From Dactylosporangium fulvum (GTDB lineage: Bacteria > Actinomycetota > Actinomycetes > Mycobacteriales > Micromonosporaceae), in contig NZ_CP073720.1 of the NCBI RefSeq assembly GCF_025137375.1, forward strand, positions 768,501-832,500: 64,000 bases of DNA, given 5' to 3'. The position numbers and the translations under genes were made by a program. Shown here piece by piece: positions 29,094-37,705 of this stretch; position 1 is the stretch's first letter; each line of letters opens with the position of its first letter. Below the pieces are notes generated by a model, which was given only the letters and a program-made list of their open reading frames with translations, did not search any database and was not told the origin of the DNA.

Positions 29094-29717
29094 TCACTCC
29101 ACCCACAGGAGGTGTATCGGGACCTCCAGGGTTTTTGGTGCCTGGCCGCTCCACGCCCACCGGTACCAGTCCAGTTCCCGGCACACCCGGATGCAGATGT
29201 CGCCCTCCGTGCTGTTGTACGGCTCCGTCACCGCTCTCAGGTCACGCTCATCCGACGCCGTCTTGTCGTCCGGGCCGGCCACCCGTACGACTCGCGAACC
29301 CGTCACGGCTATGACGTCCTTGGCTCGGCGTGGGGGGCGCGGGGGCGGGGCGTCCAGCGAGACCAACCGTGCCACGAGGTCGGTCGCCTCAGTCTGGGTC
29401 ACCGCGGAGGATGTGCGCTCGACCCACACCCGCTCCAACGGTACCAACGGTGCAAAAACCTCTGTCTGCTCGGCCTCCGCGCGGTACCACTCCTGCTCCG
29501 GCAGCACCGGGACGTACGTGCGGCTCGCCTGAACCACCGTGTCGTCGATCCGCAGATCGTCGCGCCAGCCCAGGCCCGGCATCCCGATCACCGCGCGGCG
29601 GCCGCGCAGCTCGCGGATCGCTCCGGCGGGCACGTATTCGATGCCTGCCGGCACCCGCTCAGCATTGCCCGCGAGGAGGTCCCAATCGGGCAGGTCGTCG
29701 GACGGGAACTCGGTCAC
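29094..29717 (-). CDS. Hypothetical protein at the end of the secretion-like operon
   Basis: A 207-residue soluble protein that I do not recognise. It begins MTEFPSDDLPDWDLLAGNAE and has no signal, membrane helix or catalytic motif I can name. Its middle holds a Pro-rich stretch (DAPPPRPPRRAKD). The GTG at 29717 overlaps the stop of the upstream wall-hydrolase gene as GTGA, so it is translationally coupled and probably part of the same apparatus. It converges on the broken gene ending 9 bases away. Confidence 0.7.
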   Translation of the reverse strand: MTEFPSDDLPDWDLLAGNAERVPAGIEYVPAGAIRELRGRRAVIGMPGLGWRDDLRIDDTVVQASRTYVPVLPEQEWYRAEAEQTEVFAPLVPLERVWVERTSSAVTQTEATDLVARLVSLDAPPPRPPRRAKDVIAVTGSRVVRVAGPDDKTASDERDLRAVTEPYNSTEGDICIRVCRELDWYRWAWSGQAPKTLEVPIHLLWVE

Positions 29718-30859
29718 GGCTCGACCCCCAGCGGCGCGCCCATGCGTTGCATGAACTGGACCGGATCCACCGCGCCGTTCTTGCTCGAATCGTTGTTGAT
29801 GTGCGTTTCGAAGTGCAGGTGCGGGCCCGACGAGTGGCCGGAGGTGCCGGAGACGCCGATCTCCTGACCGGGCGCGACGCTCTGGCCAACCACCACACTC
29901 GGCCGTTTCACCATGTGGCAGTACCTCGTGATGATGCCGTTCGCATGCCGGATGTCGACGTACCAGCCGCAGCCGCGCACGCTCGGTGAGCCGTCGCGGT
30001 CACAGCCCCAGTCGGCGCCGTTCGGGCCGATCGCGTTGCACCGCGCCTTGATGACCTGGCCCCCCGCGGCGGCCCGGATGATCGTGCCCCTGGGGACGAT
30101 GATGTCGACGCCCTGGTGGGTCGGGCGGGAAGCGGTCCGGAAGCCGGAGCCGACCTTGCCCTTGACCGGCGCGATCCAGCCGGACGCGGCCATCTGCCCG
30201 GCCGCGACGCACCGCAGGTCGAACTGGTTGCCCACGGCCCGGGCGGCGCCGCCGGTCAGCGAATTGACGACCGTCGTCGCGGCCTCTTCGTGTTTCGCGT
30301 ACGCGTTGGGGTACGCGCTGCGCTGCACCCGCTGCGCGGCCCGCGTCAGCGACATCGACTCCCAGCCGCGAACCGTCAGGAGCTTCTCGTAGAACTTCCG
30401 GGAGGCGTACTGCGGATCCATGATCTGTTCCGGCGTGCCCCAGCCGGTGCTGGGACGCTGTTGGAACAGTCCGAGCGAGTCGTGGTCGTTGCGGCTGCCC
30501 AGGTGGGGCAGGTTGCGCAGGCTCGACTCCTGCATCGCGGTCGCGACGGCGATGACCCAGCCGCGCGGCGGCACCTTCATGTCCTGACCGACACGGACGA
30601 TGATCGCGGCGTTGCGGACCTGCTCGGGGCCGAGCGATCGGTGCGTGGGCAGCTTGGCCGAGGCGTCGACGAGCTCGCCGTTGCCGCATCCGGCCGCGTA
30701 GTCGACCGTGTTCCGCGCCGCGTCCATGAAGAACGAAACCACCCCGCCACTGCAGCACACCAGGATCAGTACCGTGGTCAGCGCGATCAGCAGGGCCGGG
30801 CGGATCGTGCGCCTGCCGCCACCCTCGTCCAGGCCGTCCGTGGCCTCGAGATCGCTCAC
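29714..30859 (-). CDS. Bifunctional wall hydrolase: lytic transglycosylase-like plus M23 peptidase
   Basis: A 381-residue membrane-anchored enzyme. After one helix (about residues 18-42) comes a transglycosylase/lysozyme-like domain with the likely catalytic Glu in TAMQESSLRN (about 110) and the LGLFQQRPSTGWG motif. The C-terminal LytM/M23 domain has the zinc residues in THQGVDI (about 247) and HLHFETH (about 348). This pairing is typical of Gram-positive type IV secretion systems (VirB1-like), where it opens peptidoglycan for the channel. The GTG at 30859 overlaps the upstream stop (GTGA). The catalytic residues look intact. Confidence 0.88.
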   Translation of the reverse strand: MSDLEATDGLDEGGGRRTIRPALLIALTTVLILVCCSGGVVSFFMDAARNTVDYAAGCGNGELVDASAKLPTHRSLGPEQVRNAAIIVRVGQDMKVPPRGWVIAVATAMQESSLRNLPHLGSRNDHDSLGLFQQRPSTGWGTPEQIMDPQYASRKFYEKLLTVRGWESMSLTRAAQRVQRSAYPNAYAKHEEAATTVVNSLTGGAARAVGNQFDLRCVAAGQMAASGWIAPVKGKVGSGFRTASRPTHQGVDIIVPRGTIIRAAAGGQVIKARCNAIGPNGADWGCDRDGSPSVRGCGWYVDIRHANGIITRYCHMVKRPSVVVGQSVAPGQEIGVSGTSGHSSGPHLHFETHINNDSSKNGAVDPVQFMQRMGAPLGVEP

Positions 30860-31401
30860 GCAGCCTCCCAGTCCAGCCCCGTGACCTGCCAGCGCCCGTT
30901 GACGATCTGCAACTCGAGCACGATGGTCCCGCCGTCGGCGGGGAACCGGGCGGTGACGTCCTGGCCGAAGTTCTCCATCGCGACCGGACCGGTGATCGCC
31001 GAGGCCGGGACGTCGTTCGGGTCGGTCTCGGCGAGCTCGGTCATCAGCTCCGCCGAGGCGTGCGGCTTGAGCCCGGCCCGCCACTGGTCGCCCGACTGTC
31101 CTGGTTTGCGCAGCCAGGCGTTGGCAAACCGGGTGGCCACCGTCGTCGCGTCGGGCGCATCCTTGCTCAGCGAGGGCGCGACCGAGCCGGGCTCGTCGTC
31201 GACACTGTCGTCGCCGACCGAGCTGAACGGGTCAGGCGTCGTCTCGACGGGCGCGACGGTCGGCCCGAGCGCGTCGTTGGGCGGCCCGTCGGTGCGGCTG
31301 TCGAAGATCGTACGACCGAAGCCCACGACGGCGAGGACGATGACGACGAGGACCAACGCGATGCCGTACCGCGTGCCGAGAAGACGCAGGACCGTCCGCA
31401 T
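30856..31401 (-). CDS. VirB8/TcpC-like membrane protein
   Basis: A 181-residue protein with an N-terminal membrane helix (YGIALVLVVIVLAVVGFG), an acidic linker and an outer domain (about residues 85-181) with the alternating pattern of an NTF2-like fold (VATRFANAWLRKPG ... LQIVNGRWQVTGLDWE). Gram-positive conjugation systems have such proteins (TcpC, VirB8 counterparts) as channel scaffolds. The assignment rests on topology, domain size and place in the operon. It begins 6 bases after the TrbL-like gene stop. Confidence 0.6.
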   Translation of the reverse strand: MRTVLRLLGTRYGIALVLVVIVLAVVGFGRTIFDSRTDGPPNDALGPTVAPVETTPDPFSSVGDDSVDDEPGSVAPSLSKDAPDATTVATRFANAWLRKPGQSGDQWRAGLKPHASAELMTELAETDPNDVPASAITGPVAMENFGQDVTARFPADGGTIVLELQIVNGRWQVTGLDWEAA

Positions 31402-31407
31402 CGCCCG

Positions 31408-33375
31408 TCACCCCGGCAGGCTCGCCGACTCCGGCCGCCGTGCCGGCCCTCGGTCGGCACGGGTACGGTCCGAGTCTGGCCGGTAGATCGAATAGGACGG
31501 TGCGTTCTCAGCCGGCACGTCAGGCTCTTCCCAGCGCGGCTCCCGCCGCTGGCGCTGCGGTGCGTCCTGCCGGCTCGACCGCTCCTCGGGCTGCTCGCCG
31601 CCGTCGTGCCCGGACCGGCTGGTGCCGCTCCCGACGGCGAGCGAATCCTCGGTCCGCGACTCGGGTCGCTGCTGTGTCTGCACGCTTTCGCCCCGCCGCT
31701 GGCTCCGAGGCTCGTCGGTACCTCCGGCGTCAACGATCTTCAACGCCGCAGCTTGGCGGACGTCCCGCAGGAACAGCCGGTGCCAGCTGCCCGCGGAGGT
31801 GATCGCACGGGTGGAGTCCTTGCCACCGAGTTGGGTGATTCGCCGGTACGGCCGGAGCAGCAGCCAGCCGACAACCCCGGTGAGCCAGATCAGCAGTACC
31901 TGGAGCCACCCCGCCAACGACGCCGTTCCGAGAATCAATGTGACGGCAAAGAGGTATATGGCCGACCCGGTACCGAAGATGATGATGTTGAAGATCGCCG
32001 CGATGACAGCGTTGCCGAGCCGCCGCAGGCCGGCGTTGGCTGGCCGCAACAATCCGACGGTTCCCAAGATCGGCGCCGCAATGACGGCCCACCGGAAAAT
32101 CAGGAAGCCGAGGATGACCAGAACAGAAGCGGTGATGTCAAAGAGAGCAAAGAAGAGGGCGGACAGAATAGCAAGGAATCCCGCCCCGATCCGGTCCATT
32201 CCTTTGCTGCCCTGAAGGTGCTCATAGGCTTCTGGGTCCTCGGTCTTGATTTGCTCGGCAATCCGCATCCACCGCCGTTGCTTCTCCTCCTGCTTGACTT
32301 GTCGCATTTTCGACTCGATCGGAGGCCCCGGCCGCTTCTCGCGGATCCGCTTCTCCTCGTCGTCCCTCGCGCGCTTCTCGTCGGCCCGGATGAGTTCGAT
32401 TTCCTCCCAGCTGAACGACTTCGCATCATAGAGCGCTGGGCCGTACTTCTTCGCTGTCTCGCTGTCTGCTGACCCCAGGGTGCCTCGCAGCCAGTTCTTG
32501 TAGAGCAGTCCTTCAACCACTGTGTCGCTCGCGCGGACCGCCGGCGGTCGCGTGTCTATGCAGCCTTCCGGCTCCAGGTTGTTGCAGCGTTCGGGTGACA
32601 CGGTCGCGTCCGGAGGGCCAACTGCGTCGTGAATTACCCCTAGGCTGGAGGTAAGGGTCTTGTCGGCGAGACCAGCAGACCAAGTGGGCCACGCGGCGAT
32701 GCCGGTGATCAAAACCATCACGAAGATTGCCCAGCCTGCAGTGGTTACTGCACCGGATAGGTCTGATTGACGCGACCGCCACAGCAGATAGAGGCCGACC
32801 ACGGTCAGCGTGACCGCGCCAAAGGCGGTGAACACCTTTGCGTAGATCGCACGCGTGGCCTGCTCTACGAGTGGGTCTGCCCATCCCCACATGTAGCTTG
32901 GATCCCAGGCGCGCTCTCGAATCGCATTTGAAGCACCGAGAACGGCTGTTGCGAACGAGAACTCGCCGTTGGCCATGGTGTTTTCAAACTCTGCGCTTGG
33001 ATTGGTTACCGTTGAGACGCACTTGAGGTCATAGGTCTTGAAATCGTAGCCGGCATAGCCGTAATCGCTGTACTTGAACCGTAGGCCAGTCTTCTTCGAC
33101 GATTCCGGTTGCTGGGCGAACCAACCCGCCATGCCGGAGTCTGGAGCACTCGGGGTTGGGGCGTCCAAGCAGCTCACCTTGGATTGGATGTCCACCTGGA
33201 GGCGGTTGGCGCAGTTCTCGAAGTTGGTCGGGACCCGCCACTCCTCGACGGTGCACAGCGGGTCGCCTGGGGCCTGGGGCGGCGGGGCGGCCGAGGCTGG
33301 GGGAGCGAACCCGCCGAACAGCGTGGCCATCGCCGTCACGATGATCACGGCCGCGTACACGGGAAGGCGTCTCAC
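31408..33375 (-). CDS. TrbL/VirB6-like multispanning secretion channel protein
   Basis: A 655-residue protein. It has an N-terminal signal (AAVIIVTAMATLFGGFAPPASA), an outer Cys-containing region, then helices at about 175-200, 210-235 and 385-500 (AILSALFFALFDITASVLVI onward) and a hydrophilic Arg/Gln/Ser-rich tail. This layout fits the VirB6/TrbL family, which forms the inner channel of type IV systems. The charged region between helix groups (about residues 270-380) and the outer domain have unusually low GC (about 53% near 32130). The GTG at 33375 overlaps the VirB4-like stop as GTGA. Confidence 0.75.
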   Translation of the reverse strand: MRRLPVYAAVIIVTAMATLFGGFAPPASAAPPPQAPGDPLCTVEEWRVPTNFENCANRLQVDIQSKVSCLDAPTPSAPDSGMAGWFAQQPESSKKTGLRFKYSDYGYAGYDFKTYDLKCVSTVTNPSAEFENTMANGEFSFATAVLGASNAIRERAWDPSYMWGWADPLVEQATRAIYAKVFTAFGAVTLTVVGLYLLWRSRQSDLSGAVTTAGWAIFVMVLITGIAAWPTWSAGLADKTLTSSLGVIHDAVGPPDATVSPERCNNLEPEGCIDTRPPAVRASDTVVEGLLYKNWLRGTLGSADSETAKKYGPALYDAKSFSWEEIELIRADEKRARDDEEKRIREKRPGPPIESKMRQVKQEEKQRRWMRIAEQIKTEDPEAYEHLQGSKGMDRIGAGFLAILSALFFALFDITASVLVILGFLIFRWAVIAAPILGTVGLLRPANAGLRRLGNAVIAAIFNIIIFGTGSAIYLFAVTLILGTASLAGWLQVLLIWLTGVVGWLLLRPYRRITQLGGKDSTRAITSAGSWHRLFLRDVRQAAALKIVDAGGTDEPRSQRRGESVQTQQRPESRTEDSLAVGSGTSRSGHDGGEQPEERSSRQDAPQRQRREPRWEEPDVPAENAPSYSIYRPDSDRTRADRGPARRPESASLPG

Positions 33376-36300
33376 CGATCGTCCTCCGGGTCGTCGTCGT
33401 GGACGTCCACGACCTCACCGCCGACAGTGTTGCCGGACGGTGCACCCCCCGGTGTCGTGTCCAGGTAACGCAGCAGGTCTCGAACGTACGAGACGTCGAC
33501 GCGGACCTTCTGGACGCGTCCGTCGACGTCGCGCATCACGAACTCGCGGAACCCCAACCGCGAGGACGAGCTTGTGTCCACCTGGGACAGTGCGGCCAAG
33601 GTCTGCTCGTAACCCACATCTGTCGGGACGCGGAGCAGGCGGAGCGCCTCGGCGGCGATTTCGGAGTCCTCGGCGATCCGGCCCACGAAGACCGTCGACA
33701 CGAGATTCTGCACGTCGAGCCCGAGGATGTCCTTCGGGTTCTGGGAGGCCACCAGCGCCGCGAGGTTCCACTTCCGGGAGTCGCGGGCGAGCCGGACCAG
33801 GAACGAGCGGCCCGAGCGCCATCCCTCCATGAAGTGCGCCTCGTCCAGGCCGACCAGCTTGCGCTGGGTCATGTCGCCGCCGTAGCAGCGACGGACGGCG
33901 AGCCGGTGCGCGGTGTGCAGCATCGGCAGGGCGAGGGACTCCTCGGCCGACCAGTACTCGCGCTCGATCTTGAGGTCGGGCAGCCGCAGGCCCGCCATGG
34001 TGATGACCGTGAGTGCGGCGTCGGCGCCCAGCAGCCCGGCCGGCGGCGAGCCGAAGAACAGCATCGCCAGCGGCATCTCCGCGGTGTCGAGCAGCAGGTT
34101 GCCGAGCTCGAGGGCCTCGTGGTCACCGGTGTCCCGCAGCGAGCGGATCACGTCCTCCAGGGTCGAGGACTCCTCCGCCGGCACCTGCCGGACCGCGTGG
34201 CGCAGCATCGTGGCCGTCGACGCCTCGCGGGCGACCTGCGGCGGCACCAGCATCATGCAGATGTCCTGCACCAGCATGCGGCGCTCGGCGCGGGCGTTGG
34301 ACACCGCGATCTCGAACTCGCGGTCACCGCCGCCGCCAGCGGCGTAGTGCGACCGCTGCGGGGTCGGGATCAGCGAATACGGCGCGAGCGTGCCCTGCTC
34401 GGAGCCGGTCAGGTTGAGCACCCGTGCGTAGGGCGCCAGCTCCGGCATCGCGCACAGCCGGGCGAGCGGCCCGGACGGGTCCAGCAGCGTGACCTGCACG
34501 CCGCGGCGGGCCGCGAGGTAGCCGAGGGCGCCCATGAGGGTCGACTTGCCGCCGCCGGGCTCGGCGACGAAGACCGCCAAGCCGGAGCGCTCGCGGACCT
34601 CCATCGGGAAGTGCAGGTCGAGGAAGACCGGACGGCGGGAGGTGCCCGCCGTACGACCGATGAGGTCACCCCGGCGGTCACCGACCGTCGACGCGGCCTG
34701 CGGCAGGCCGGCCGCGAACAGCTTGACCGGCATGCGCCGCACGTAGCCGGTGTTGGCCAGCGGCTCGCCCGGGATGAACTCGCGGGCCAGCCAGTCCTGG
34801 TTCTTCGGGTGCTGGAGGGCGAGCCGCATCTCGCGCGAGTACATCTGTGTGACCCGGCGGGCCCGCTCGAGGCACTCCTCGCGGGTGCGGCCGCCGACGG
34901 CGATGCGGTGCCAGCCGTGGGCGCGGGACGAGTCGACCGGCAGGCCGGTGCTGATCTCGTCGCCGATCGTCAGGGCTCGCTTGGCGAGCCGCTCCAGCTC
35001 CGGCGGCGCGTCGATGCCGTGCTCGCTGTAGTCGGCCTGCTGGGAACGGATCAGCCGGAGCCGGTGCTCAAGATTGCGGAACGAGTCGCCCGGGCCGAGG
35101 ATGTCGATCCGCGACGAGAGCTCCATCGGCCAGGGCAGCCGCTCGTGGAAGTGCAGCCACGGCTCGTGCCGCTCGGGGATCTCCAGGGGCTCCATCCGGC
35201 CGACGGTCAGGACGGCGACGTGCCGCTCCTCGCCACTGACGCGGTTGACGAGCTTCACGGTCGAGCCGTAGGGCGTGCGGTACCGCTCCACCTGCTCCGT
35301 CAGCGCCAGCAGGTCACCACGGTCCCAGCCGCCCTCGAGCGTGGTGATCTGCCCCGGCGGCGACATGCACAGTGCCACCGACCGGTACAGCAGCCACTCC
35401 AGCTCGAACGTGGTCACCCGCCGGCCGCGCATGCCGAACGCGCCGAGCACCTCGTCGAACTGCTCGACAGTGCGTGCCATCCGGCGCCGCTCGGCGTCGG
35501 CGACACCGCGCTTGAACAGGGCGCCGATCCGCTCGGCGAACGTGTCGCCGAGCGTGCGCCGGGCGAAGGCGATGCCCAGGTAGGTCTGGCCCTCGGCGTG
35601 GTTGATCGACAGCAAGTGCTTCTGTGCGGCGACGAGGTGGTCGGACCAACTGGGGGCGTGCGGCACCGAGGGCAGCGGATGCGGCGTGTTGCCGTCGACG
35701 ACCCGCGCCCACTGGTCGGCCGGGAACGGCCGGGTCGTGCGCCGCAGGTGGAGCCGGAAGCCGGCGAGGCCCGCATACTGCTCGGAGATCGCCGACAGGA
35801 GCGCCTCGCGCTCGGCATCCGGCCGGAACGCCCACCGCACCTCGGGCAGCCAGTACCACGCCGTCACCGTGTTGGGCGTGAAGGTCAGGTGCCCGGCGAT
35901 CTCGGTGATCGCCAGGTCGACGGCGGCGGAGCGGTCCTTGTGCCGCGGCTTCGGGGTCCGGTCCAGTGGTGTCTTGCGTCCCCGGCTGGGCGGCGGCGTC
36001 ATGCGCGGCGGCCGGGGTGGCGGCAGGGTCCGGCCCGGCGCCTCGGCGGGCGTGCTGCGGGTGGGGACACCGCGGGCGGGCGGCGGTGGGGTGCGCCGGG
36101 CAGGCGGCGGCACGAGCTCACGGCCGGGCGCCGACCTGAGCCCTTTCGGCGGGGCGCCCTTGGCGGCGGGCGCACCCTTGGCGGCGGCGGACGGGCCGGC
36201 ACCCAGCGCGGGACGCGAGCCGACCCCGTTGGTCCGGGTGCTCTCGGTGACCGGCGTCCGGGGCGCGACCCGCTTCGGCGCGCGCAGATCCTCCGGTGCG

Positions 36301-36680
36301 CGGGGTGGTCCGGAGGCGGGTGCGGCGGAGATCGGAATGCCGGAGATCGGCCGCTCGACGCCGGCGGGTGGCGCGCCCGCGGTGGCGCCGCCGGGCCCCA
36401 GCGCCCGCAGGCGATCGCGCGGCCGCCCGCCGGGTGGGTCGTCGAAGAGGCCCAGGAACGGCGAGTCGACGTCGGCCGCGGGCTGTGCGCTCACCGGCCG
36501 ATCGGCGGCTCTGCCCGTGCCGTTGCCGTTGCCGCTTCCTGTGCCACGGAACATCGCCACGCGACCGTTCTCGGCGGCCGCGCGCAGGCCGCCATCGTAA
36601 TCAGTTGACTGCGTAGCGTCGTCATCGAGGTCGGGCCGGTCGGAGTGCCCGCCGGTCCGGCGCGGCGGCGGATTGGTCAT
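33372..36680 (-). CDS. VirB4/TraC-like secretion ATPase with long Pro-rich N-terminus
   Basis: A 1102-residue cytosolic ATPase. Residues 1-250 are a Pro/Arg-rich disordered arm. The rest matches the VirB4 family: an N-terminal region (about 255-690), then Walker A EPGGGKSTLMG (about 707), Walker B LVGLDEAHFMEGW (about 945) and the downstream SQNPKDILG motif. VirB4 proteins energise assembly and substrate transfer in type IV systems. The P-loop and DE residues are intact. The ATG at 36680 overlaps the PrgI-like stop as ATGA. No VirD4-type coupling ATPase is adjacent, unless the degenerate FtsK-like protein at 25.7-28.0 kb replaces it. Confidence 0.88.
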   Translation of the reverse strand: MTNPPPRRTGGHSDRPDLDDDATQSTDYDGGLRAAAENGRVAMFRGTGSGNGNGTGRAADRPVSAQPAADVDSPFLGLFDDPPGGRPRDRLRALGPGGATAGAPPAGVERPISGIPISAAPASGPPRAPEDLRAPKRVAPRTPVTESTRTNGVGSRPALGAGPSAAAKGAPAAKGAPPKGLRSAPGRELVPPPARRTPPPPARGVPTRSTPAEAPGRTLPPPRPPRMTPPPSRGRKTPLDRTPKPRHKDRSAAVDLAITEIAGHLTFTPNTVTAWYWLPEVRWAFRPDAEREALLSAISEQYAGLAGFRLHLRRTTRPFPADQWARVVDGNTPHPLPSVPHAPSWSDHLVAAQKHLLSINHAEGQTYLGIAFARRTLGDTFAERIGALFKRGVADAERRRMARTVEQFDEVLGAFGMRGRRVTTFELEWLLYRSVALCMSPPGQITTLEGGWDRGDLLALTEQVERYRTPYGSTVKLVNRVSGEERHVAVLTVGRMEPLEIPERHEPWLHFHERLPWPMELSSRIDILGPGDSFRNLEHRLRLIRSQQADYSEHGIDAPPELERLAKRALTIGDEISTGLPVDSSRAHGWHRIAVGGRTREECLERARRVTQMYSREMRLALQHPKNQDWLAREFIPGEPLANTGYVRRMPVKLFAAGLPQAASTVGDRRGDLIGRTAGTSRRPVFLDLHFPMEVRERSGLAVFVAEPGGGKSTLMGALGYLAARRGVQVTLLDPSGPLARLCAMPELAPYARVLNLTGSEQGTLAPYSLIPTPQRSHYAAGGGGDREFEIAVSNARAERRMLVQDICMMLVPPQVAREASTATMLRHAVRQVPAEESSTLEDVIRSLRDTGDHEALELGNLLLDTAEMPLAMLFFGSPPAGLLGADAALTVITMAGLRLPDLKIEREYWSAEESLALPMLHTAHRLAVRRCYGGDMTQRKLVGLDEAHFMEGWRSGRSFLVRLARDSRKWNLAALVASQNPKDILGLDVQNLVSTVFVGRIAEDSEIAAEALRLLRVPTDVGYEQTLAALSQVDTSSSSRLGFREFVMRDVDGRVQKVRVDVSYVRDLLRYLDTTPGGAPSGNTVGGEVVDVHDDDPEDDR

Positions 36681-37051
36681 GCGAGATCACCGGTGAGTTC
36701 CGGCCGGATGCGCACACGGGTGGCGACCAGTCGGGCGTCGCGCTGCTCCGTGCTCGGCTCCCGGGTATGGCGCCAGTCGGTCAGGGCGGTGCGGACCACC
36801 ATCCGCGCGGGGCGGTCGGGGTCGACGTACCGGAAGATCAGGGAGGTCGCGACGATCGCGAGAGCGATCTCGTATGCGGGGAAGTAGTCGACCTGCAGCG
36901 TGATCAGGTAACGGATGAACATGAACAGCGGCACGAGCAGTGCGAACACACCGTACTGCGCGTAGGGCAGCTGAATCGGCAGGGTGTAGCCGGGCGGCCC
37001 GAGATAAACCAGGCGGGCCCGGTAGATGTCGTCGTCTGTACGCAGCCGCAT
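36677..37051 (-). CDS. PrgI/VirB3-like small membrane protein
   Basis: A 124-residue protein with a hairpin of two membrane helices (QYGVFALLVPLFMFIRYLI and FPAYEIALAIVATSLIFRYV), a short N-terminus and a basic C-terminal tail. This is the PrgI topology of Gram-positive type IV systems, where the gene stands next to the VirB4 homologue as here. It starts 12 bases after the pilin-like gene. Confidence 0.78.
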   Translation of the reverse strand: MRLRTDDDIYRARLVYLGPPGYTLPIQLPYAQYGVFALLVPLFMFIRYLITLQVDYFPAYEIALAIVATSLIFRYVDPDRPARMVVRTALTDWRHTREPSTEQRDARLVATRVRIRPELTGDLA

Positions 37052-37063
37052 GGTTGGCCCGGC

Positions 37064-37378
37064 CTACTTGAACAGCAAGTCGATCAGCGATCCGCCGAAG
37101 AAGAACAGCGAAGCGGCGCCGGCGACGAACGCCAGGCCAATGATCGCGATCGCCGAACTCGTGAGGACCCGGGAGACCTCTCCCTTGCTGGCCCTGCCGA
37201 TGAAGATGACACCGAGAGCCGCGAGCAGGATCGGTACGATCTTGGTCGCGAAGAAGTTCAGGATGCCGTCAGTGTTGATCTCCTTCGGTGCCGGCGCGGG
37301 TGTCGGCGCCAGGGCGATCGCATCCATGGCGCGTGCGGCGTCGCCCCACATCGCCTGGCCGATCTCCAGCAACATCAT
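37064..37378 (-). CDS. Pilin-like (VirB2/TrbC-type) small membrane protein
   Basis: A 104-residue protein with an amphipathic N-terminus, a Pro-rich segment (LAPTPAPAPKE) and two membrane helices (IVPILLAALGVIFIG; SSAIAIIGLAFVAGAASLFFF). Size, topology and first position in the operon fit a VirB2-like pilin or its Gram-positive counterpart. Two ATGs stand side by side; the first at 37378 is preferred because GGGGAGGTCTG precedes it, the strongest ribosome site of the block. A small cytosolic-facing SKGEVSR loop lies between the helices. Confidence 0.7.
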   Translation of the reverse strand: MMLLEIGQAMWGDAARAMDAIALAPTPAPAPKEINTDGILNFFATKIVPILLAALGVIFIGRASKGEVSRVLTSSAIAIIGLAFVAGAASLFFFGGSLIDLLFK

Positions 37379-37705
37379 CAGACCTCCCCGGAGGCGCGGC
37401 GGGCGTGGTGCACGTCGCGCGTTAAGCCTCGCCGAAAAGACGACCCGGTGGTACAACCCCGGCTGCTGTGTCGCCCTCCGGCGGAACCTTATCCAGGCGT
37501 TTGCCCTGGTAATTGCCCATTGTCGGGTTTAACGGTCCGAATAACGTTCACTTGCAGAGAGTACGTTGCGGCCCCCTATCCAACAAGCTGACCGGTCCGG
37601 GGTCTGTGTGCACAGTGTGACTGCTGTGACGACCCGGACGCGGGCCGTCAAAGTTGTCGCAGGTCGCCACCCGACACCCGGATTGAGTTGAGTACCTTCA
37701 TTCAA
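37379..37705. promoter_or_regulatory. Divergent control region between the pilin-like gene and folP
   Basis: The 327 bases hold no gene. On the minus strand TAAGGT (near 37485) could be the -10 of the secretion-like operon. At 37604-37630 there are clustered TGTG/CACA half-sites: the near-palindrome CTGTGTGCACAG, then two direct copies of TGTGAC nine bases apart, which recall Crp/GlxR sites. The stretch 37500-37560 is relatively AT-rich. Confidence 0.45.
37693..37698 (+). promoter_or_regulatory. -10 element TACCTT of folP
   Basis: TACCTT is followed by seven bases and GTGATG. The distance fits a leaderless folP mRNA starting at the GTG at 37706. Confidence 0.45.

Noticed and set aside
33399..36608. 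Plus-strand open frame of about 1070 codons
   Set aside because: Exact antisense of the VirB4-like gene, which has intact Walker motifs and coupled neighbours.
25606..37705. Integrative and conjugative element with att sites
   Set aside because: I searched the edges by eye for direct repeats, tRNA genes and an integrase and found none. Both borders are ordinary intergenic DNA beside fol genes.
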